This document shows, one piece after another, positions 12,601 through 22,612 of a stretch of DNA of 64,000 nt (positions are counted from its first letter, which is position 1; each line of letters begins with the position of its first letter). The DNA comes from Melastoma dodecandrum (Eukaryota; Streptophyta; Magnoliopsida; Myrtales; Melastomataceae). Position numbers and translations under genes: made by a program. The stretch covers positions 3,224,001 through 3,288,000 of the forward strand of contig JARUPY010000538.1 of NCBI GenBank assembly GCA_029817715.1. Reading direction: 5' to 3'. The notes beneath the pieces are model-generated. The model made no database searches. It was given only the letters and a program-made list of their open reading frames with translations, and had not been told where the DNA came from.

Positions 12601-14299
12601 ACCAACCAACCAAGCTGGGATTGCTGCAACATTTCTGCATCTTCTTCACTGTCGTTGTATGCAGCAAGCCCTGGGAATCAGTTTTAGTCATCCCTTCCAA
12701 AACAACTTCCACACCTTCCCACCAGAACTTCATCACGGAGGAATGAAAATTCCATAATATGTCCCCCAACCAAGCCAACCAAGTGACCCCCAGAATCATC
12801 TCACAGCCCCCCAACGGAATTACATAAAAGTCAGCAGTAAAAACATGTCCCTGCATATCCCACCGAAACTGCCGTAACACATTCCGACAAATCATACTAC
12901 GCCCATCCGCCACAACCACTCTGATTGGAGTCACATTTTCAGCCGTTAGATTCATGCCTTTCACCAACCCTGCATCAACAAAATTATGAGTACTACCCGA
13001 ATCAATAAGGATGTTCAAACTCCTCTTTTTATACATTCCTCTCACTTGCATGGTTTGCACTCCCTCACTGTGCAATTCGCCCTTCAAAGCATGCAAAGTA
13101 ATCTGCACCCTATCATTCTTCCGTCCTTCTAATTCCCCCTCAATTTCCTCACCAACTTCCTTCTCCTCCTCAATGGATTCCACCACCAAAGAATATACTT
13201 GTCGTTTTGTGCACCGATGATTTCTATCAAATGGCTCGTTACACCCAAAACAGAGGCCTTTCAACGTCCTTTCCTCCACTTCTTCTTGGCTCAATCGCCT
13301 CCGCCCTGCCAAGTTTGTAACACCACCAATACCTTGGGAATTAGTCACAGCACTTGCAATAACACCTTTATCACCCACATTCCGATTTATTCCCAACATA
13401 GGTGGAGTATTACCACCCTTAGGCCAGACTTTGTTTCCAGTTCCCAAAATCCCAGAATCTCTCTGCTCCACCATAGGAACAAGGGGTCTGTTCCACACGC
13501 GCAAAAGTTTACTACCTCCTCCCACACGACCTGGAGGCACATCACTACTCAATATCCTTACATTTGCTTGCACGGACAGCAAGTCAGTAGGTTTTAGAAG
13601 CCACAGAGTACTCTTAAACTCATCTTTCAAGCCATTGATAAAAAGACTAACCTGAAATGACATTGGTAGTTCAATTTTATCCAAAACCCTCCTCAAACAA
13701 ATGTCAAACTCCTCCATGTACGCATACAAATTCGAGAACTCTCCTTCCTGTTTGAGATTTTTCATTTTTCCCATAGGATCTTCGAAAATTTCTTTACCGA
13801 ATCTACTATTCAGCGCCAACGCATACTCCTCCCATTCCAGAGCTTTATCCCTCCTCCTATTCTTAACATATGATTAGTGCCATTGTAACGCTGAACCATA
13901 CAAGTATAAAGAAGCAAGTTTCACCTTCTTATCTTCCGGCACATGCTCTAACTCAAAAAATCTTTGACATTTATAAAGCCAGTCTTCCAGATCACTCCCG
14001 TCAAATTCCGGAAAATCAACCTTCGGCATCGTAAAGGCACTAGCAGTTATGGCCTTAAAATTTTCATTTTTTTCCCCCTGCATCACAGTCAATTCTCCCT
14101 CCTTGCTCCCTTCTAGCGCTGATAACTTTTGAAGAATTAAGCTCCATTTCTCATCAATCTGAACTTGAACACTCCGGGTCTGTAGTTGTACTTCACGAAT
14201 CTGCGAGGTCAACACACTAACCTTCTCCACCAAACCCTCTACCAACTCTCCCGTAGTTTCCTGCTCCCTCCTCAATTCATCAAACCTTGTTTCCACCAT
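9693..14299 (-). pseudogene. Ty3/Gypsy chromovirus gag-pol (two stops, one frameshift)
   Basis: Gag starts at 14299 ('MVETRFDELRREQE'). In order: coiled-coil and capsid region ('FPEFDGSDLEDWLYKCQRFF'), zinc knuckle 'CFGCNEPFDRNHRC', aspartic protease 'LIDSGSTHNF', reverse transcriptase with 'FFDDILVYS', RNase H 'ETNASDFGIGAVLMQ', integrase with an HHCC finger and core 'DISMDFIEGLP' and 'IVSDRDSIF', and a C-terminal chromodomain-like segment 'VLVQWKHALPEDATWE'. The last marks a chromovirus, Reina- or Tekay-like. Breaks are an in-frame TAA at 13874-13876, a frameshift near 12430 and a TAG at 11607-11609. Otherwise the coding run is long and well kept, which fits a young copy. Confidence 0.92.
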
Positions 14300-14348
14300 C
14301 CTCAACCCACAGCTTACCAAAATAGCAAAATGTATGCTCTGATACCCT

Positions 14349-14472
14349 TGATACGGGTTACTTGGGAGAACCCTTCCCAAAAGTCGACTCAAAGGAGGGG
14401 AGTGCCCAAGGCCCATATATACCCCACACCGGTCGCCCATACAACCGGTGTGGGACACTTTCCCACGCATCA
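14349..14472 (-). repeat. TRIM LTR2
   Basis: 124-bp LTR, TGATGCGTGG...CCCGTATCA. It takes the place of a Gypsy 5' LTR: it is followed directly by primer site 'agggtatcagag' and then the Gypsy leader and gag. Confidence 0.88.
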
Positions 14473-14585
14473 TACCACCACGCTCCGCAGCCCGGCGCCC
14501 ACGCGGGCCAAGCCAGAGGCTCAGTCTGCGTAGCTTGCCCGCGCCGCTCGCTTGCACTGCGCGGGTGGGTGGGCTCTGATACCCT

Positions 14586-14709
14586 TGATACGGGTTACTT
14601 GGGAGAACCCTTCCCAAAAGTCGACTCAAAGGAGGGGAGTGCCCAAGGCCCATATATACCCCACACCGGTCGCCCATACAACCGGTGTGGGACACTTTCC
14701 CACGCATCA
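14586..14709 (-). repeat. TRIM LTR1
   Basis: 124 bp and apparently identical to LTR2. It is separated from LTR2 by 113 bp that begin with the tRNA-Met primer site and contain a GC-rich stretch. This LTR-internal-LTR unit is a complete TRIM joined in tandem to the Gypsy body. It borders the target duplication at 14710-14714. Confidence 0.88.
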
Positions 14710-15038
14710 TCCTCAAATCCTATGGTTCCACAAAAGAAGACACATCCTCATTCCATTTTCAAGAATGAAGGGTGTAAAAAGAAAGAATAGTGAAAACAAC
14801 AGATTCAATAGGTTGAAGAAAGAGAACAAAATAGGCAGGAATATAAAAGAAAAGAAAATTGGAACTAAAAGGCACAATTAACATAGAACCAAACAAAAAG
14901 ATTCAGCTTATAACACCGATGGGCCATCCCAAACTGTTCTTATATTTAGTGATTATGTGTTTAACATCCAATTTCGAACATTTATGGAGATGCAGGAAAA
15001 ATAAATGTTAAACTTTTCCTTTGTTAAACATCACTTGC

Positions 15039-15896
15039 CTGAGAGTAAAGTGCACGTGATGATGTTCTAATGTAAGTCTCCACTGTCTGATGAGCAACAT
15101 TGGATTCTGCTTTCTTTCTCCCATGCTCATGAGAGACTTGATCAGCCAATATCGTGGCAGGCGACACACTCATAGATACTAAATTCTGCATAAGATCAAT
15201 ATTTCCACTGTGAAAAGTGTCATGGTAAGCAAGAAGACTTTTCTCAGTCCAACCCAAAATCAACTTCAATGTTGAAATAGAGAATTTCAAGTATTCCTGA
15301 TCCTTGGTGGTTCTCGAATCCTCTTCAACTTCTGATAACAAATTACTAGCTGCATATAGCAAATCATTTTCTTCTTGCCCAGTAGCAACATATTGGTGGG
15401 ACAAAACCCATGCAAAACAATGAATATGTAGTGCTTGATTCATTCCAAGTACAGTCCAGGTTTTCTTTATCTGATCAAGAACCTCATCGATGTCTTCAAC
15501 CATGGATGTTTCCTCGTTGATGTCAAAACATGCTTCTAAGAGCACTTGATAAAGTCGAATATTTAAAGGAAAACCATCCGCCCAATAGCACATCTCTGAG
15601 GTACTGCCATTTAAGGATCTACAAGCAAGAGACATCACAGTACTACGGAGGGCATTGGATGTGTCACTATTCCTCCCAATTTCCGAGGGGCTGTGCGTAT
15701 TATCCGTCGAAGATGCTGCGCGGCATTGTCAGTCTTATTTAGGGGCAAGTGAGGATACAGAAGCAACCCAGCTTCCAGGACCTTGGCATGTCTCCTTTGC
15801 CATGCATCATAATCTTGAATCCTGGGAAAATCAGATGGCTGAAATTGCTGCAATAGTTCAAGAGGAAGTACTATGGACTCCATGCGTCTTCCCCAG
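15039..15896 (-). pseudogene. UNC-13 homologue pseudogene, N-proximal block
   Basis: Minus strand from an AG acceptor at 15897: 'RRMESIVLPLELLQQF', 'YDAWQRRHAKVLEAGLL', then a one-base frameshift near 15675, then 'SLACRSLNGSTSEMCYWADG', 'LYQVLLEACFDINEETS', 'LSVSTLKLILGWTEKSLLAYH'-like sequence and a C-terminal 'VETYIRTSSRALYSQ'. This matches the first half of the DUF810/MUN UNC-13 homologues. The exon ends at a GC dinucleotide ('CTCAG|gcaagt'), a possible GC-AG intron. The usual first exon with the Gly/Ser-rich N-terminus is absent; the Mutator-like element begins 0.95 kb upstream and no coding match was seen beyond it, so the gene is 5'-truncated. Confidence 0.88.
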
Positions 15897-16838
15897 CTGA
15901 AACAAATGCACAGACACGAATTTAAAGTATACCCTGTGAGAGAAGATAGATGGAGAAAATACTATTCCGAAAGAAAATCTATGAAGGAAAAGGACATTAT
16001 CAACTTTAACAACCTTTCACAAGAACTATAATTATGATGAAGTGCACTAATTTTTTCCTTTGCCAACATTTTTTTTCACTTGTTGGACCAAACAAGTACC
16101 AAACAACAACCATAATAAAACAACCTGCAAAAGAACAAAAGAATCAACTGCTTTAAAAATCAATGGCAAATCAAATGCTAGAGAGTCCAACGGTGATGTT
16201 GGACTGTGCACATCATCATCCCATTTCTCCACATGCACGGTTTATTGATGATGTATTTTGTATCTGATAATTACAGATTGAGCAAAGAGATTGATTTGAT
16301 CGCCTCTAACCGCATATGCCTATTTCCATGGTCCAAACCAAAAGCAATAAAATACACGATGAAAATAGCATCAATTCATCCAATGGCAAAAGGCAACATC
16401 ACACGCCGTTAAACCATATGAATCCGAAAAGACAGCTCGCTTGATTATATATAATTGAAAACTTAAAAGAAGAAAAGAAACAAAAAATTTACACAGGAAG
16501 ATTTCGAAAACTAAAGAAATAAACTTGGAAGTAAGATCACAATTGACGAATTTCTAGCTCCACTTCAAACTACGCTCATCTCACTTCATTAGCTACACTC
16601 CAAATCAGTTTCATCAAAATTGGTGCATCTACCAAAGAAATCTGTAAACAAATTCGAATTGTGTAGGAAATTCTCCTTCATCGATGCCAGTAACCAGCGA
16701 CGATGCAGATGCAGACTCCCGGCCGCGCTACCTCTAATTGGAGCATCAAGTACCAAATTCCCACCACGGACACAAAGATGGCGACTCAGGCAACGAAAGG
16801 ACGAACAAAAACAAAACCACTCTCTTTTTAATTACCAG
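15897..16838. other. A/T-rich flank, no gene seen
   Basis: Probably intron or 5' flank of the UNC-13 pseudogene. Short open frames here show no family motif. Confidence 0.45.
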
Positions 16839-16847
16839 ATTGCTGCA

Positions 16848-18109
16848 GGAAGCGGCTAACGTTACGTGCACGTAACGTTACGTAGTTTACTAAATTTCAT
16901 CAATCGGTTAGTAAAATTTACTAAAATTTTTAGTAAATTTTACTAAACAGTGATATTTTTTTAGTAAAATCGTTAGTAATCGGATACTAACGGGGTTAGT
17001 AAATTTTATTAGTAATTTACTAACCCCGTTAGTATCCGATTACTAACGTTACTAACTCCGTTAGTACCGGATTACGAACGTTACTAACCCCGTTAGTATC
17101 CGATTACTAACGATTTTACGAATGAAGACCGATTTTTTAGTAAAAACGTTAGTAATCGAATACTAACGGGGTTAGTAACGTTCGTAATCCGGTACTAACG
17201 GGGTTAGTAACGTTAGTAATCGGATACTAACGGGGTTAGTATCGTTAGTAATCGGATACTAACGGGGTTAGTAAATTTGGTTAGTAACGTTAGTAATCGG
17301 ATACTAACGGGGTTAGTAACGTTAGTAATCCGGTACTAACGGGGTTAGTAACGTTAGTAATCGGATACTAACGGGGTTAGTAAATAAAATTTACTAACCC
17401 CGTTAGTATCCGATTACTAACGTTACTAACCCCGTTAGTATTCGATTACTAACGTTACTAACCCCGTTAGTACTGGGTTACTAACGTTTTTACTAAAATT
17501 GTTAGTAATCGAATACTAACGGGGTTAGTAACGTTAGTAATCGGATACTAACGGGGTTAGTAATGTTAGTAATCCGATACTAACGGGGTTAGTAACGTTA
17601 GTAATCCGATACTAACGGGGTTAGTAAATTTGTAATGAATTTTACTAACCCCATTAGTATCCGATTACTAACAATTTGTCTAAAAAGTCACTGTTTATGT
17701 ATAGTAAAAAATTAGTAATTGTATTCGTAAAACTGCGAAAGTTTTAGTAATCATTTACTAACATTTGGTTAAGATTTAGTAAATTACTGTTCAAATTTAG
17801 TAAAATTGTTAGTAAATGTCCGCTAGGTTTAGTAACGCGTTACTAAATAGTTTAGTAATTTACTAAACGTAACAGTGAACTCCGAACCTAATTAGTAACC
17901 TTTGGCCGATGTGAAATTACGTAAATGCCCCCGTTCGTTTTTACTAAAGGTTTTACTAACCTAGGTACTAATGTTTTCCGTTGGCGGGCGTCGTTGGCAA
18001 CCGTCGCCTCCCCGTGCGTGCCTTCCCTCCGACCGTCCCCTCCGACCGCATCCTCTCGGCGTCCCCTCCGATAAGTTTTCCTCCGACCGTCCCCTCCGAG
18101 CACATTCCT
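16848..18109 (+). repeat. Left TIR of the Mutator-like element (~1.26 kb)
   Basis: Three zones: a terminal palindrome-rich end (acgttacgtgcacgtaacgt); an array of a ~30-bp unit, 'gttagtaatcggatactaac' plus 'ggggttagta', in both orientations at about 16970-17640; and a GC-rich inner part (17975-18109) with repeated 'ccctccgaccg' words. The reverse complement appears in the same order at 25451-26695. The inner part ends about 90 bp before the ULP1-like start codon and probably holds its promoter. Confidence 0.9.
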
Positions 18110-18201
18110 CCCCGCCCCTCTTTGCGTCGTCCTCCCTCCGATCGTCCGTTCCCACCGGACCCTTCGCGATTACACATTTTACGTGCTGTCCGGCAGAAGT
18201 G

Positions 18202-21200
18202 ATGGCGTCAGGTGAGAGCGCATTGTGTTTGTCGTCTCCGTATTGACGTGTATCCCGAAACCCTAATCATCGCCGTCGACCCGTCTCTTTCCGTTTGCGA
18301 TTGGAGATTGCTTATTAGGAATTTAGTTTCTGTAAATGGTTGAAGATTGTGGTTTCATTGTGTTAAGGTGTTGGTATGTTAGGATTTCTTGATTTGTGGT
18401 CTGTTGAAATCAGCTTCCATTCTGTTACGGCAGAGATTGAAGGAGATGCTGAATTGGCCGCTGGAAATGCAAACATTCCTGAGAGTTCGAAAAAGAAAAA
18501 GGCTGGAAGAGAACGTGTTGGTCAGGTAAGTTAGTGTTCCCTATCCCTGTTTTCTTGATTTTGCCTGTCATTAATTGTAATGATGTTAGTCTGCATTCTG
18601 TGGTTGTACTATTACAGGATTACCTGTATACTCGATGTAGTCCAAAGAAGTTAATGTCGGTCCTGGACACATTCGATGAGGAGAGGAGGTCAGCGTTAAA
18701 AGAGTTAGGTTTTGATGGTCTTCTTCGTCTGGCAAGTAGGCAGGTGAATCACAGCGCAGTAAAGTTGTGTTTGAAGCTGTTCGATCCACATAAGAGGGTT
18801 ATGGTGATCGATGGTGTGAAACAACCCCTGCTTTCTACTGATGTACATGACCTAATTGGCATACCATCTACAAAGGTTGGTGTCCCATTTAGCGGTCACA
18901 TGGAAACCGTACGAGAAGAGCTAAAGGGACACCTAAGACGAGGTAAAATTTCTCTGAAATCTGTTGAGAATAGTCTGCTATCAAGAACTGCTCCGGACGA
19001 GTTGTGGAGAGTAGAGGTAGTCATTTTCATCATAGGTTGCTATTTGTGCCCAACAACGAGCTTCAATATCCATGAGGAGTACTTGCTTGCAACCCGCGAT
19101 GTGAATGCAATCTGCAAATTTAATTGGGCAACTCATGTTCTTGATAACTTGTGTGCCCAAGTTAAGACATATCAACAGAATGAAGCAAGATACATCGGGG
19201 GTTGCGTGCAGATACTTGTGGTGAGCATTTGTATGATACGACTTTGTTAATATATTTTGCCCACTGATGTTAATGAACTCATCATCATTCGTTGTTCTTT
19301 TAACCAGCAAGAGTTCATGTTGTGTATAATGCAGTTATTCTATGCTAGTAAAGTGTCCAAGGCTGCCGATATGTTAGGAAAGAAGAACAGGTCATTGCCA
19401 CTTTGTCAAGATTGGGACGACGATCGGCTGAAATGCGTTTTCAAAGGCTGTAATGTTGAAGCAACATATATTGTAAGTTCTTAGTCTAATTATTTTTACA
19501 TTTCGAGGCACAATACCTGAATTGTTTTGTATAGTTGTATTCGTTCCGTGGTATACTGATGTTAATGCACTTTACAGGATGCGAACGAATTGCCGAATGT
19601 GGCAGATGAAGAAGTCGACTTGGTCCACGACTCGGAGACTATGATTGCTGTAATGCGGCGGTTGAAGGTAAGTTGAAAGTCATCGCGATGTACAATTTAA
19701 ATGTCAATGATTTTCCCTTTTACATTGGTGTAAGATAGACCTTTGCTGTAAACAGAGTTTGGAATTCGCTGTTAGAGTCCTGCAAGGTAGTAACATCGAC
19801 ATACTACGGAGATTAGGTCTGATTCTTACCGAATTGCGAAGAATCAGACCTGATTCTGATATTCCAAAGAGTCAACCCCACCCTGAAAAGAGGCTGAGTC
19901 CTGCATCCAGTGAAAATGTGGAAGATGGCGAAGGGGGAGGTGATGATGTAGATGATCCAGTGAATTGTGATGTCGAGGAGATAGGTGTTGATCAATCAAA
20001 TGAGCCATCACCTGTCGAAGAGACTGCCTCGCCACCTACTGCTCGGGGTTTAGAGAAGCCGAGGGAGGTTATACAGGTCTGTGAGGTGGGATCGACGATG
20101 GTATCCGAAAGAAGCTTGGTGCCCTTCCAACCTTCTCAGGTAGGACAGCCACTCCCGGAGGGTAGTGACGATTACTCAGATGTTCGTGAGTTACGACTCG
20201 CACGGACACTGAACAAGTTGGGCGCAATGATGGGCAAGGGTAATTTAAACGTTCCTGAGTGTACATCTGACTTTGAAATGACAAAATCCGAGGAAGAGGT
20301 GAAGTTCTACGTTAGGCCAAAGATGAAACCTGAAGAAACAGGAGATGTATCGACAGATGAAAATCTTGGCACTGCACCCAAAGGCAAAGAGAAGATAGGA
20401 GAAGGAGAAGTAAGTGAAGATGACAAAGTGAACGACGAGATTGGAGATCGAGATACGCTGCCTGGGCCAGTGTTGGTTCAAGATGAAGTTTGTAACATAG
20501 CAGGAGAAGAATCTGTTGTGGTTGTAAAGGTAAGTACTGTTGTCACATTTGGATATCATTTATGATCAAGAATATGGGATACCTGTCTAAGCTCCTATTT
20601 TATGTGGTCATTGGTTACAGGAAAGTGGTTCATCTACCACAAATGTCTTCAACAGAAGACTTACACGTCGTACGGCGGAGAGGAAGCCCTCAGCTTTCAA
20701 GAGCTCACCATTCGTGCCACCAAAACCACTGACGCGAACAAGGAAACGCAAAGGCACAGCAGTACCTGAGGTATAACAACGGATTACCTCTGAATGGAAA
20801 CATGTAACCGGGGTAAGAGCGTGAAGTCAGCAGCTTTGATATGTTGTTGTAATTTTTCCTTTTTAGGCAATTCAAAAGATCATTCCAACGGATTTGCCCG
20901 TGAGTGAGGTGAAAACTTTTACGCAAGCTCAATGGAATATCTTAGAGTATGCATGGAATGAGGGCAGGGATCATAGGTTTGCTTCATTCACTTTGGGCTT
21001 CATGTATTAGATTATTATTTTAGTTTTCTTTGTAAGCTACCAACTTTTATTTCCTGTTTGAATGCAGTGAGTGTTTGTGTACCACAGACTTTGTCCATGT
21101 CAATCGATCATCCATACTGACACTCAAACCAAATGCTTGGATAGACAGTAATGTAAGAATTACTTATACATCACTGAACATATTTTGCGGGATTCACGTT

Positions 21201-22288
21201 ATGACAAGTTGCAATTGCCGACACAGATCATCAACTTCCACGCGATGATGCTCCAGGGAGATGTGGATCCTGCAAAGAAGAAATATTGGTATCTCACGAG
21301 TTGGTTAGGGGTTAGTTTGTCTTATCCTAAGGCACATCTGCCAGTGCACTGTTTTAAAGAATCTTCTATCCAATGATTTGTTCTGCAATAGAATCTGGCA
21401 GCCAACCAATACAGTGGTTACAACATGCCCAACATTTCAAAATCAGATGCGGCAAACCTATATTCACATTATAGGGCACACATCGGGAGGAATAATGAAG
21501 TTGAATGGGTAATCATTCCATCAAAGATCTTTGTACTGAATATTACTAAATGTTGTTTGTAATTATACATTAGAGTTGTAATTCTGTCTGCCATATAACT
21601 TGTTATGATGTTTGCAGATATATATTCCGGTTTGTATATCCGAAACACACTGGACATTACAAGTTCTCTCATTCAGGTCATCCGAAGTGTTCATATTGGA
21701 CACAATTAACAACAAGCTTAGCAACCTACATGGGAGAGCAGACCAACATCGCCGTGTTATTAAACTTTTATCTGTCATCATGCAAGAAAATCAGGTGAAA
21801 TCCAAGATGAAAGGTTTTCAAATCCCGGACATCTGCTCCTGGCCTATAATTTATCCAACAAATGTGCCTGACCAAATGGCGGCCGGTCACCCGTAAGTAG
21901 AGTCTGTCATACACTTCTGAAATCAGTAGTTATACATACTTACATATACGTTCGTATGTTCTGATGTTTTCAGTAATGATTGTGGATTATATGTCATGAA
22001 ATTCATGTCATTGCCCGAACCACCGAAAGGAGCTGAGACTGTGGTATGGTAACGCCATCTATACCTATTGTTACCCAAATATGCTTGCATAACTAACTTC
22101 ATTGCGTTGTCACACCTTAGAATGTAGGTGTTACAGATAGGCTAAAGCTGGTGATATCCCTGATAAAGTGGTCTGGAAATGACATTCGAAAGGTTATATA
22201 TCAAAGGGTGAAAGACAATACCACAATCAAGAGGAAACGCCAGGATGACAGTAGCTCCACAACAGGGGCCGTCAACATAGCCGCCTAA
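18202..22288 (+). CDS. Transposon-borne ULP1-like (C48) cysteine protease, 14 exons
   Basis: Fourteen exons join in frame to about 930 residues: 18202-18211, 18434-18525, 18618-19220, 19308-19472, 19578-19667, 19756-20529, 20621-20770, 20867-20976, 21068-21152, 21227-21310, 21392-21508, 21618-21892, 21974-22043, 22121-22288. All introns are GT-AG and phases agree; the 10-nt first exon is the least certain. Residues ~35-235 form a DUF1985/plant-mobile-like N-terminal domain ('YTRCSPKKLMSVLDTFDEER', 'LLSTDVHDLIGIPS'). An acidic, low-complexity middle follows, then a basic stretch. The C-terminal third is a ULP1 fold with candidate catalytic His771 ('ISETHWTL'), Asp788 ('FILDTINN') and Cys855 ('PNDCGLYVMKF'). 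Family enzymes cleave SUMO or other ubiquitin-like conjugates; the substrate here is unknown. Confidence 0.88.
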
Positions 22289-22406
22289 CAACTACTCAGC
22301 GAACGCAGATGCACCTTCATTTTTTGATTTGGGTCCGCTGTACAAAGCTGTTAGGTCGTATATCCTTGTAGATTACGTGGAAATGTAGTTCATATGTGGG
22401 CACATT

Positions 22407-22456
22407 CCGAAGCGGCTAACGTTACGTTACGTAACCGTAACGTAGGCCGCTTCCGG
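22407..22456. repeat. Internal palindrome resembling the MULE terminus
   Basis: Inverted repeat 'gaagcggctaacgttacg' / 'cgtaacgtaggccgcttc' lies between the 3' ends of the two convergent genes. Its first arm equals the left terminal sequence of the element (GAAGCGGCTAACGTTACG). Confidence 0.8.
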
Positions 22457-22612
22457 GGATGACTTGTAACCATAGGCATGCATTTATATATAACTAGGGG
22501 CATGCATTTTGTTTCCAGCAGGGGATATAATTTCTGTAAAAACAGGGGATGTCATGCCAGATTGATGTAATACTTTCATCACTGATTCAATGAAAAGGGA
22601 TGAATTTCAAGA

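Larger units (their letters stand above)
8896..14714 (-). mobile_element. Chimeric Gypsy/TRIM retroelement with TSD TCCTC
   Basis: The insertion (8901-14709) is flanked by TCCTC at 8896-8900 and 14710-14714. Read on the minus strand it is: TRIM LTR1 (14709-14586), primer site and 113-bp TRIM internal part, TRIM LTR2 (14472-14349), primer site 'agggtatcagag', Gypsy gag-pol (14299-9693), polypurine tract, a different 267-bp Gypsy LTR (9405-9139), primer site, TRIM internal part, TRIM LTR3 (9025-8901). The TRIM LTR begins TGATGCGTGGG and ends CCCGTATCA. LTR1 and LTR2 appear identical and LTR3 differs by about two changes, so insertion is recent. It sits in an intron of the UNC-13 pseudogene. The junctions between Gypsy and TRIM parts fall exactly at the primer-binding site. 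Confidence 0.9.

Noticed and set aside
13874..14716. Minus-strand 280-residue frame beginning 'MRMMRGKVSHTGC'
   Set aside because: Its first half is read-through of two TRIM LTRs; only the part from 14299 is gag.
16970..17640. Possible CRISPR-like array
   Set aside because: Repeats are inverted and direct copies without unique spacers of constant length, in a plant transposon terminus.
17888..18177. Gly/Arg-rich and Ser/Pro-rich frames in the inner TIR
   Set aside because: They are frames through the 'ccctccgaccg' repeats and appear again in the other TIR on the opposite strand.
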